Below, one piece after another: positions 1-5,566 of a DNA stretch of 5,566 nucleotides (position 1 is its first letter; the number at the start of each line of letters is the position of its first letter). The stretch spans positions 1 to 5,566 of the forward strand of contig CAAEVH010000054.1 in NCBI GenBank assembly GCA_900759445.1, in the 5' to 3' direction. Origin of the DNA: an uncultured Raoultella sp. (lineage in GTDB: Bacteria; Pseudomonadota; Gammaproteobacteria; Enterobacterales; Enterobacteriaceae). A program made the position numbers and the translations under genes. The notes under the pieces are model-generated. The model saw only the letters and a list, made by a program, of their open reading frames with translations. It was not told the origin of the DNA and ran no database searches.

Positions 1-1791
1 ACCCAGGATGGTGAAACTCTGGTTGGTCAGCCGGCTAAACGTCAGGCAGTGACAAACCCGCAAAACACCCTGTTTGCGATTAAACGCCTGATTGGTCGCC
101 GCTTCCAGGACGAAGAAGTTCAGCGTGACGTATCCATCATGCCGTACAAAATCATCGGCGCCGACAACGGCGACGCATGGCTTGATGTGAAAGGTCAGAA
201 AATGGCACCGCCGCAGATTTCTGCTGAAGTGCTGAAAAAAATGAAGAAAACGGCTGAAGATTACCTGGGTGAGCCGGTAACTGAAGCGGTTATCACCGTA
301 CCTGCATACTTCAACGATGCTCAGCGTCAGGCAACGAAAGATGCCGGCCGTATCGCAGGTCTGGAAGTCAAACGTATCATCAACGAACCGACCGCCGCTG
401 CACTGGCTTACGGTCTGGATAAAGAAGTCGGCAACCGTACTATCGCGGTTTACGACCTCGGTGGTGGTACCTTCGATATCTCTATTATCGAAATCGACGA
501 AGTTGACGGCGAAAAAACCTTCGAAGTTCTGGCAACCAACGGTGATACCCACCTGGGTGGTGAAGACTTCGACAGCCGTATGATCAACTACCTCGTTGAT
601 GAGTTTAAGAAAGATCAGGGCATTGACCTGCGTAACGATCCGCTGGCCATGCAGCGCCTGAAAGAAGCGGCTGAAAAAGCGAAAATCGAGCTTTCTTCCG
701 CTCAGCAGACCGACGTGAACCTGCCGTACATCACTGCAGATGCCACCGGTCCGAAACACATGAACATCAAAGTGACGCGTGCGAAACTGGAAAGCCTGGT
801 TGAAGATCTGGTTAACCGTTCTATCGAGCCGCTGAAAGTTGCTCTGCAGGACGCTGGTCTCTCCGTGTCTGACATCCAGGACGTTATCCTGGTCGGTGGT
901 CAGACTCGTATGCCGATGGTGCAGAAGAAAGTGGCTGAGTTCTTTGGTAAAGAGCCGCGTAAAGACGTTAACCCGGATGAAGCTGTGGCGATCGGCGCTG
1001 CGGTTCAGGGTGGTGTACTGACCGGTGAAGTTAAAGACGTTCTGCTGCTGGACGTTACCCCGCTGTCGCTGGGTATCGAAACCATGGGCGGCGTGATGAC
1101 TGCGCTGATCAACAAAAACACCACTATCCCGACCAAGCATAGCCAGGTGTTCTCTACTGCAGAAGACAACCAGTCTGCGGTAACCATCCACGTGATTCAG
1201 GGTGAGCGTAAACGCGCCTCCGATAACAAATCACTGGGTCAATTCAACCTGGATGGGATTAACCCGGCACCGCGCGGTATGCCGCAGATCGAAGTCACCT
1301 TCGACATCGATGCTGATGGTATCCTGCACGTGTCCGCGAAAGACAAAAACAGTGGTAAAGAGCAGAAAATCACCATTAAAGCCTCTTCTGGTCTGAACGA
1401 AGAAGAGATCGCCAAAATGGTTCGTGATGCGGAAGCGAACGCTGAATCTGACCGTAAGTTCGAAGAGCTGGTTCAGACCCGTAACCAGGGCGACCATCTG
1501 CTGCACAGCACGCGTAAGCAGGTTGAAGAAGCGGGCGACAAACTGCCGGCTGACGACAAAACTGCCATCGAGTCTGCGCTGACCGCGCTGGAAACTTCGC
1601 TGAAAGGTGAAGACAAAGCGGACATCGAAGCGAAAATGCAGGCGCTGGCTCAGGCTTCCCAGAAGCTGATGGAAATTGCTCAGCAGCAACACGCTCAGCA
1701 GCAGGCTGGCGGTGCTGAAGCTTCTGAAAGCAACGCGAAAGACGACGATGTCGTTGACGCCGAGTTTGAAGAAGTGAAAGACAAAAAATAA
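1..1791 (+). CDS. dnaK: Chaperone protein DnaK (Hsp70), 5' end cut off by the window
   Basis: DnaK is the cytoplasmic ATP-driven Hsp70 chaperone that binds exposed hydrophobic peptide segments and works with DnaJ and GrpE. It also helps hold back sigma-32. The reading frame is open from base 1 and gives 596 residues. By alignment with the 638-residue E. coli protein as remembered, it begins at about residue 43, so the first 42 residues (phosphate-binding loop 1, Asp8) lie outside. Visible ATPase-domain residues in E. coli numbering are Lys70, Pro143, Arg151, Glu171, and Asp194, Thr199 and Asp201 within DLGGGTFD. The interdomain linker VLLLD starts at residue 389 (base 1039). The beta substrate-binding domain, helical lid and disordered acidic tail ending in EEVKDKK follow. 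A GTG at 49 is an internal valine codon, not a start. The frame is intact and the length matches the family exactly. The gene is probably co-transcribed with dnaJ from a promoter upstream of the window. Confidence 0.99.
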   Translation, partial: TQDGETLVGQPAKRQAVTNPQNTLFAIKRLIGRRFQDEEVQRDVSIMPYKIIGADNGDAWLDVKGQKMAPPQISAEVLKKMKKTAEDYLGEPVTEAVITVPAYFNDAQRQATKDAGRIAGLEVKRIINEPTAAALAYGLDKEVGNRTIAVYDLGGGTFDISIIEIDEVDGEKTFEVLATNGDTHLGGEDFDSRMINYLVDEFKKDQGIDLRNDPLAMQRLKEAAEKAKIELSSAQQTDVNLPYITADATGPKHMNIKVTRAKLESLVEDLVNRSIEPLKVALQDAGLSVSDIQDVILVGGQTRMPMVQKKVAEFFGKEPRKDVNPDEAVAIGAAVQGGVLTGEVKDVLLLDVTPLSLGIETMGGVMTALINKNTTIPTKHSQVFSTAEDNQSAVTIHVIQGERKRASDNKSLGQFNLDGINPAPRGMPQIEVTFDIDADGILHVSAKDKNSGKEQKITIKASSGLNEEEIAKMVRDAEANAESDRKFEELVQTRNQGDHLLHSTRKQVEEAGDKLPADDKTAIESALTALETSLKGEDKADIEAKMQALAQASQKLMEIAQQQHAQQQAGGAEASESNAKDDDVVDAEFEEVKDKK

Positions 1792-1817
1792 TCGCCCTTT
1801 GAACGGGTAAAACACTG

Positions 1818-1850
1818 GCACGGGCGAAGAGGTTTCCTCTCCGCCCGTGC
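1818..1850 (+). other. Intercistronic hairpin between dnaK and dnaJ
   Basis: Bases 1818-1826 (GCACGGGCG) pair perfectly with 1842-1850 (CGCCCGTGC). After one A-C mismatch, AGAGG (1828-1832) pairs with CCTCT (1836-1840) around a TTT loop. The result is a 14-pair, GC-rich stem with one mismatch. No T-run follows, so it does not look like an intrinsic terminator. It ends ten bases before the dnaJ Shine-Dalgarno sequence. The structure is seen directly. A role in mRNA stability, processing, or setting the DnaK:DnaJ ratio is inference. Confidence 0.75.
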
Positions 1851-1859
1851 ACGCATGTT

Positions 1860-1865
1860 AAGGGG
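1860..1865 (+). promoter_or_regulatory. Likely ribosome binding site of dnaJ, widely spaced
   Basis: AAGGGG is the only good purine-rich anti-16S match before the dnaJ ATG at 1879. It is 13 bases from the start codon, longer than the usual 5-9. The start itself is firm because [12 protein letters not shown] is the conserved DnaJ N-terminus and no other in-frame start nearby gives it. The long spacing may make initiation less efficient, which would suit a co-chaperone needed in smaller amounts than DnaK. That consequence is inferred. Confidence 0.55.
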
Positions 1866-1878
1866 CTGAAAAACACCA

Positions 1879-3015
1879 ATGGCAAAGCAAGATTATTACG
1901 AGATTTTGGGCGTTTCCAAAACAGCGGAAGAGCGTGAAATCAAAAAGGCTTACAAGCGCCTGGCCATGAAATATCACCCGGACCGTAACCAGGGTGATAA
2001 AGAAGCCGAAGCGAAGTTTAAAGAAATTAAAGAAGCGTATGAAATCCTGACTGATGACCAGAAGCGTGCGGCCTACGATCAGTACGGCCACGCCGCCTTT
2101 GAACAAGGTGGCATGGGCGGCGGCGGCGGTGGTTTTGGCGGCGGTGCAGATTTCAGCGATATCTTTGGCGACGTGTTTGGCGATATCTTTGGCGGCGGTC
2201 GTGGCCGTCAGCGTGCGGCGCGTGGCGCTGACCTGCGCTACAACATGGAGCTGACGCTGGAAGAAGCCGTTCGCGGCGTGACTAAAGAGATTCGCATCCC
2301 GACGCTGGAAGAGTGTGACGTCTGCCACGGCAGCGGCGCGAAAGCCGGTAGCAAACCGCAAACCTGTCCAACCTGTCACGGTGCCGGTCAGGTGCAGATG
2401 CGTCAGGGCTTCTTCGCCGTTCAGCAAACCTGTCCGCATTGTCAGGGACGCGGTACGCTGATTAAAGATCCGTGCAACAAATGCCACGGTCACGGCCGGG
2501 TCGAGAAGACCAAAACCCTGTCGGTCAAAATCCCGGCGGGTGTGGATACCGGCGATCGTATTCGTCTTTCAGGCGAAGGCGAAGCGGGTGAGCACGGCGC
2601 TCCGGCGGGCGATCTGTACGTTCAGGTCCAGGTTAAGCAGCACGCTATCTTTGAGCGTGAAGGCAATAACCTGTACTGCGAAGTGCCGATCAACTTCACC
2701 ATGGCTGCCCTCGGCGGCGAGATTGAAGTCCCGACGCTGGATGGCCGCGTCAATCTGAAAGTGCCTGGCGAAACGCAGACCGGTAAGCTCTTCCGCATGC
2801 GTGGCAAAGGGGTGAAATCCGTACGTGGTGGCGCGCAGGGCGATCTGCTGTGCCGCGTGGTGGTTGAAACGCCGGTAGGGCTGAATGAAAAACAGAAACA
2901 GCTGCTGAAGGATCTTCAGGAAAGTTTTGGCGGCCCAACGGGTGAAAAAAACAGCCCGCGCTCCAAAAGTTTCTTTGATGGCGTGAAGAAATTCTTCGAC
3001 GACCTGACGCGCTAA
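1879..3015 (+). CDS. dnaJ: Chaperone protein DnaJ (Hsp40, type I J-protein)
   Basis: DnaJ is the cytoplasmic co-chaperone that delivers unfolded clients to DnaK and stimulates its ATPase activity. The 378 residues show the full type I layout. The J-domain is at about 1-70, with the essential HPD at 33-35. A Gly/Phe-rich region follows at about 77-107. Four CxxCxGxG zinc-binding repeats have cysteines at 146/149, 163/166, 185/188 and 199/202. The C-terminal client-binding and dimerisation domains complete it. It is two residues longer than E. coli DnaJ as remembered (376). The extra length is two glycines in the Gly/Phe region, where six glycines run together at 80-85. That region also contains a 13-base direct repeat, GATATCTTTGGCG at 2158 and 2182, encoding DIFG twice. 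The gene lies 87 bases after dnaK and closes the operon at the terminator from 3031. No frameshift or missing key residue is seen. Confidence 0.99.
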   Translation: MAKQDYYEILGVSKTAEEREIKKAYKRLAMKYHPDRNQGDKEAEAKFKEIKEAYEILTDDQKRAAYDQYGHAAFEQGGMGGGGGGFGGGADFSDIFGDVFGDIFGGGRGRQRAARGADLRYNMELTLEEAVRGVTKEIRIPTLEECDVCHGSGAKAGSKPQTCPTCHGAGQVQMRQGFFAVQQTCPHCQGRGTLIKDPCNKCHGHGRVEKTKTLSVKIPAGVDTGDRIRLSGEGEAGEHGAPAGDLYVQVQVKQHAIFEREGNNLYCEVPINFTMAALGGEIEVPTLDGRVNLKVPGETQTGKLFRMRGKGVKSVRGGAQGDLLCRVVVETPVGLNEKQKQLLKDLQESFGGPTGEKNSPRSKSFFDGVKKFFDDLTR

Positions 3016-3030
3016 TCTACTGCGATTCTG

Positions 3031-3062
3031 AAAAGCCACTTTATTGTTAAAGTGGCTTTTTT
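3031..3062 (+). terminator. Intrinsic terminator of the dnaK-dnaJ operon
   Basis: AAAAGCCACTTTA (3031-3043) pairs perfectly with TAAAGTGGCTTTT (3048-3060) around a TTGT loop, and a run of six T spans 3057-3062. It begins 15 bases after the dnaJ stop codon. The A-run on the left arm would give a weaker reverse terminator, but no gene comes from that side, so it is assigned to the + strand. Confidence 0.93.
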
Positions 3063-3125
3063 GTTTCCAGCCCGCTATCTGTTAATGATGGCTGAATCCC
3101 TCCGGTCAGAGTCGCGCTTTGCCGT

Positions 3126-3200
3126 TTGCTTTATATCGTAAAAATCGAGCTATAACGCAATAATAATCTTATTTTTTCGAAGTGTTATGGCGACTAGAAT
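3126..3200 (+). promoter_or_regulatory. Probable nhaA promoter region, AT-rich
   Basis: This sits in the 223-base gene-free gap between dnaJ and nhaA. Bases 3131-3180 are about 76% A+T. Two promoter-like signals are visible. TAGAAT (3195-3200), preceded by C at 3194, is a good -10 with only a T-run (3172-3177) in the -35 position. TATAAC (3151-3156) is a second -10, with a weak TTGCTT (3126-3131) at a long 19-base spacing. E. coli nhaA has two promoters: one Na+-induced and NhaR-dependent, the other basal. Two weak promoters here would fit, but which signal is which cannot be told from sequence. The poor -35 boxes suit an activator-dependent promoter. AT-richness could also favour H-NS, which is reported to affect nhaA in E. 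coli. Confidence 0.4.
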
Positions 3201-3203
3201 AGT

Positions 3204-3215
3204 TTCATCGATGAA
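3204..3215 (+). repeat. Perfect 12-base palindrome upstream of nhaA
   Basis: TTCATCGATGAA is identical to its reverse complement. It lies just downstream of the TAGAAT -10 candidate, so a transcript from that promoter would start inside it, near 3207. It could be a protein-binding site or a small hairpin at the mRNA 5' end. A palindrome this short could also arise by chance. No binding protein is assigned. Confidence 0.5.
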
Positions 3216-3225
3216 TTAGCCTTAT

Positions 3226-3233
3226 AGAGAGAG
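3226..3233 (+). promoter_or_regulatory. Ribosome binding site of nhaA before a GTG start
   Basis: AGAGAGAG is a modest Shine-Dalgarno match ending five bases before the GTG at 3239. It supports that GTG as the start, since the translated [15 protein letters not shown] is the conserved NhaA N-terminus. The first ATG in frame, at residue 25, would remove most of the first membrane helix. A weak site plus GTG suggests low translation, plausible for a membrane antiporter that is harmful in excess. Confidence 0.65.
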
Positions 3234-3238
3234 TAAAA

Positions 3239-4411
3239 GTGAAACATCTGCAGCGTTTTTTCAGTAGCGATGCTTCAGGGGGCATTATCCTCATTTTCGC
3301 GGCCGCGTTGGCTATGCTGTTGGCTAATACTGGCGCAACCAGCGGTATTTACCACTCCTTTCTGGAAACACCCGTTCAGCTGCGTGTGGGCGCGTTGGAA
3401 ATCAATAAGAACATGCTGCTGTGGATTAACGATGCGCTCATGGCCGTCTTCTTCTTGCTGATTGGCCTGGAAGTGAAGCGTGAGATGATTCAGGGGGCGC
3501 TGGCCAGCCGCCGTCAGGCCGTTTTCCCGGTCGTGGCGGCCTTAGGTGGGATGATTGTCCCGGCGCTGATCTACCTGGCGTTTAATGCTCAGGATCCGAT
3601 TACCCGCGAGGGCTGGGCGATTCCGGCGGCGACCGATATCGCTTTTGCGCTGGGAGTGCTGGCGCTGTTGGGCAGTCGCGTACCGCCGGCGTTGAAAATC
3701 TTCCTGATGGCGCTGGCGATTATCGACGACCTGGGCGCCATTATCATCATTGCCCTGTTTTATACCAGCGACCTTTCCGTCCTGTCGCTGGGCGTGGCGG
3801 CAGGGGCGATTGCCGTGCTGGTCGCGCTCAATCTTTGCGGCGTCCGACGCACCGGTATCTATATCCTGGTCGGCGCGGTGCTATGGACTGCGGTCCTGAA
3901 GTCCGGGGTTCATGCGACGTTAGCCGGGGTGATCGTTGGCTTTATGATCCCGCTGAAGGAGCAGGGCGGTAAATCACCGGCTAAGCAGCTTGAGCATGTC
4001 CTGCATCCGTGGGTGGCTTACCTGATTCTGCCGCTTTTCGCCTTCGCTAACGCAGGCGTCTCGCTGCAAGGCGTAACGATTGAAGGACTGACGTCACTGC
4101 TGCCGCTGGGGATTATTGCCGGGCTGTTTATCGGCAAACCGCTGGGTATCAGCCTGTTCTGCTGGCTGGCGTTAAAACTGAAATGGGCATCGCTGCCGGA
4201 AGGGACGACCTGCAAGCAGATAGTGGCGGTCGGTATTCTGTGCGGGATTGGCTTCACGATGTCGATTTTCATCGCCAGTCTGGCCTTCAGCAGCGTTAAT
4301 CCTGGCTTAATCAACTGGGCCAAGCTAGGCATCCTGATTGGATCAGTTCTGTCGGCCGTGACCGGGTATATGATACTACGCAGGCGTATTGCGGATACCA
4401 CGACGGCTTAA
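3239..4411 (+). CDS. nhaA: Na+/H+ antiporter NhaA
   Basis: NhaA is an inner-membrane secondary transporter that expels Na+ or Li+ in exchange for protons (two H+ per Na+ in E. coli). It gives salt and alkaline tolerance. The 390 residues are almost entirely hydrophobic segments, consistent with the 12 helices of the known structure. Key residues fall at E. coli positions: Asp133 in ATDIAFALG, the ion-binding pair Asp163-Asp164 in AIIDDLGAI, and Lys300 in GLFIGKPLG. The pH-sensing positions Glu78, Arg81, Glu82, His225, Glu252, His253 and His256 are also present, as is Gly338 in [10 protein letters not shown]. The broken helices IV and XI can be recognised at about 121-143 and 327-350. The GTG start gives the conserved N-terminus. 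The last dozen residues ([10 protein letters not shown]) differ from E. coli, as is usual for this tail. It is followed after 52 bases by its regulator nhaR on the same strand. The protein looks complete and functional. Confidence 0.98.
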   Translation: MKHLQRFFSSDASGGIILIFAAALAMLLANTGATSGIYHSFLETPVQLRVGALEINKNMLLWINDALMAVFFLLIGLEVKREMIQGALASRRQAVFPVVAALGGMIVPALIYLAFNAQDPITREGWAIPAATDIAFALGVLALLGSRVPPALKIFLMALAIIDDLGAIIIIALFYTSDLSVLSLGVAAGAIAVLVALNLCGVRRTGIYILVGAVLWTAVLKSGVHATLAGVIVGFMIPLKEQGGKSPAKQLEHVLHPWVAYLILPLFAFANAGVSLQGVTIEGLTSLLPLGIIAGLFIGKPLGISLFCWLALKLKWASLPEGTTCKQIVAVGILCGIGFTMSIFIASLAFSSVNPGLINWAKLGILIGSVLSAVTGYMILRRRIADTTTA

Positions 4412-4419
4412 CATTCAAT

Positions 4420-4441
4420 GGGGAGCCTGCAAGGGCTCCCC
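4420..4441 (+). other. Hairpin between nhaA and nhaR
   Basis: GGGGAGCC (4420-4427) pairs perfectly with GGCTCCCC (4434-4441) around a six-base loop. It starts nine bases after the nhaA stop and ends ten bases before the nhaR ribosome binding site. The bases after it (TGGCATTATC) are not a T-run, so it is not a canonical intrinsic terminator. It may protect the nhaA message from 3' decay, cause partial termination, or mark a processing site, leaving nhaR at a different level from nhaA. These roles are inferred from position. Confidence 0.7.
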
Positions 4442-4451
4442 TGGCATTATC

Positions 4452-4457
4452 AGGGAG
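4452..4457 (+). promoter_or_regulatory. Ribosome binding site of nhaR, fixes the ATG start
   Basis: AGGGAG lies six bases before the ATG at 4464, a well-spaced Shine-Dalgarno sequence. It selects this ATG over the upstream TTG at 4389, which lies inside the end of nhaA and would translate through the intercistronic hairpin. Confidence 0.85.
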
Positions 4458-4463
4458 AGAAAC

Positions 4464-5363
4464 ATGTCGCATATTAATTACAACCACCTGTATTACTTCT
4501 GGCACGTTTACAAAGAAGGTTCTGTTGTCGGCGCCGCGGAGGCTTTGTTCCTGACGCCGCAGACCATTACCGGGCAAATCAAAGCGCTTGAAGAGCGTTT
4601 GCAGGGAAAATTGTTTAAACGCAAAGGGCGGGGGCTGGAGCCGAGTGAACTGGGCGAGCTGGTGTTCCGCTATGCAGACCGCATGTTCACGCTGAGTCAG
4701 GAGATGCTCGATATTGTGAACTACCGCAAAGAGTCTAACCTGCTGTTCGATGTCGGTGTTGCCGATGCTTTGTCGAAAAGGCTGGTGAGCGGGGTGCTGG
4801 ATGCGGCGGTAGTGGATAATGAACAGATTCATCTGCGTTGCTTTGAGTCGACCCACGAAATGCTGCTTGAGCAGCTCAGCCAGCACAAGCTCGATATGAT
4901 CATCTCAGACTGCCCCATCGATTCCACCCAGCAGGAAGGGCTGTTCTCTGTGCGTATCGGCGAGTGCAGCGTGAGCTTCTGGTGTATGAACCCGCCGCCG
5001 GAAAAACCGTTCCCCGCCTGTCTGGAGGAGCGTCGTCTGCTGATCCCCGGCCGGCGCTCGATGCTGGGACGCAAGCTTCTGAACTGGTTCAACTCGCAGG
5101 GGCTGAAGGTCGAGATTCTTGGTGAGTTTGATGATGCGGCGCTGATGAAGGCGTTCGGTGCGGCGCATAATGCGATTTTTGTCGCGCCGACGCTTTACGC
5201 GCATGACTTCTATCAGGATGAGACGATTATTGAGATCGGACGGATGGAGAATGTGATGGAGGAGTATCACGCCATTTTTGCCGAAAGAATGATTCAGCAT
5301 CCGGCGGTGCAACGGATTTGCAATCGCGACTATTCGTCACTCTTCACGACGCCGCAGGCGTAA
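4464..5363 (+). CDS. nhaR: Transcriptional activator NhaR, LysR family
   Basis: NhaR is a cytoplasmic LysR-type DNA-binding regulator that activates nhaA in response to Na+. In E. coli it also acts on osmC and the pga biofilm polysaccharide operon. The 299-residue protein opens with the winged helix-turn-helix at about residues 5-64. The recognition segment lies within [19 protein letters not shown] (19-37), followed by [18 protein letters not shown] linker helix (about 65-90) and the effector-binding and oligomerisation domain make up the rest. It is two residues shorter than E. coli NhaR as remembered because the start lacks an extra Met-Ser. The effector half, for example [22 protein letters not shown], is near identical. 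It follows nhaA in the same operon, so its own supply may rise with nhaA transcription. No separate promoter is obvious in the 52-base gap. The gene ends 11 bases before the shared terminator. Confidence 0.97.
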   Translation: MSHINYNHLYYFWHVYKEGSVVGAAEALFLTPQTITGQIKALEERLQGKLFKRKGRGLEPSELGELVFRYADRMFTLSQEMLDIVNYRKESNLLFDVGVADALSKRLVSGVLDAAVVDNEQIHLRCFESTHEMLLEQLSQHKLDMIISDCPIDSTQQEGLFSVRIGECSVSFWCMNPPPEKPFPACLEERRLLIPGRRSMLGRKLLNWFNSQGLKVEILGEFDDAALMKAFGAAHNAIFVAPTLYAHDFYQDETIIEIGRMENVMEEYHAIFAERMIQHPAVQRICNRDYSSLFTTPQA

Positions 5364-5374
5364 CTGACAGGCAT

Positions 5375-5402
5375 AAAAAAACCCGCTTTCGCGGGTTTTT
5401 TT
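5375..5402. terminator. Bidirectional intrinsic terminator between nhaR and rpsT
   Basis: Seven A plus CCCGC (5375-5386) form a perfect mirror pair with GCGGG plus seven T (5391-5402) around a TTTC loop. Read rightward it is a GC stem followed by a T-run, ending nhaR. Read leftward it has the same form, ending rpsT. The nhaR stop lies 11 bases to the left and the rpsT stop 23 bases to the right, so one compact element serves both converging genes. Confidence 0.95.
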
Positions 5403-5425
5403 ACAAAGCGATAACAAGCAGGCGA

Positions 5426-5566
<141 letters not shown>

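Noticed and set aside
49..51. GTG as a possible start of a shortened DnaK
   Set aside because: The frame is open back to base 1, and the codons before it encode conserved DnaK residues ([16 protein letters not shown]). The gene is simply cut by the window edge.
1231..1821. Open reading frame of 196 codons on the - strand across the 3' end of dnaK
   Set aside because: It is antisense to the highly conserved DnaK coding sequence. Its Phe/Leu/Arg-rich product mirrors Glu/Lys/Ala-rich DnaK codons and resembles no known family.
2158..2194. Direct repeat GATATCTTTGGCG in dnaJ as a possible mobile or recombination site
   Set aside because: It encodes the repeated DIFG motif of the Gly/Phe region, which is conserved in DnaJ proteins. 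It is a protein-level repeat with no sign of mobility.
1858..2493. Open reading frame of 211 codons on the - strand across the 5' half of dnaJ
   Set aside because: It lies antisense to a certain gene, has no recognisable protein features, and its low-complexity composition is the reverse reading of dnaJ codons. It is a shadow of the real frame.
4389..4463. Upstream extension of nhaR to a TTG at 4389
   Set aside because: It would overlap the end of nhaA, read through the intercistronic hairpin and add 25 residues absent from known NhaR proteins. The ATG at 4464 has a good ribosome binding site and the conserved N-terminus.
4311..4886. Open reading frame of 191 codons on the - strand across the nhaA-nhaR junction
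   Set aside because: It is antisense to two secure genes and to the hairpin between them, with no family resemblance. It is explained as a chance open frame opposite GC-rich coding DNA.

Overview
The window is a stretch of core chromosome from an enteric bacterium of the Enterobacteriaceae. Its order is dnaK (3' part) > dnaJ > nhaA > nhaR on the + strand, meeting rpsT (3' part) on the - strand. The proteins match the Escherichia coli versions almost residue for residue as I remember them, so gene identities are very secure. Several small differences (for example [11 protein letters not shown] in DnaK and [10 protein letters not shown] in ribosomal protein S20) suggest a relative such as Klebsiella, Enterobacter or another close genus rather than E. 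coli itself. I cannot fix the genus by eye.

Layout. Positions 1-1791 are DnaK from about residue 43 to its end. An 87-base gap with a strong GC-rich hairpin leads to dnaJ (1879-3015), which ends in a textbook intrinsic terminator (3031-3062). The next 223 bases hold no gene. They include an AT-rich block and promoter-like and palindromic sequences expected to control nhaA. nhaA (3239-4411, GTG start) and nhaR (4464-5363) follow as a two-gene operon separated by 52 bases with another hairpin. A compact symmetrical terminator (5375-5402) serves both nhaR and the converging rpsT (5426 to beyond the window end).

How the genes work together. DnaK and DnaJ are the Hsp70 chaperone and its J-domain co-chaperone, usually one heat-shock operon. 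NhaA is the inner-membrane Na+/H+ antiporter, and NhaR is the LysR-type activator that senses Na+ and turns on nhaA. S20 is a primary 16S rRNA-binding protein of the small ribosomal subunit. The two operons are neighbours with no obvious shared function.

I found no mobile element, phage gene, CRISPR array, toxin-antitoxin gene or unknown protein, and no previously undescribed system. The points worth a second look are small non-coding elements: the two intercistronic hairpins and the symmetrical sequences upstream of nhaA.
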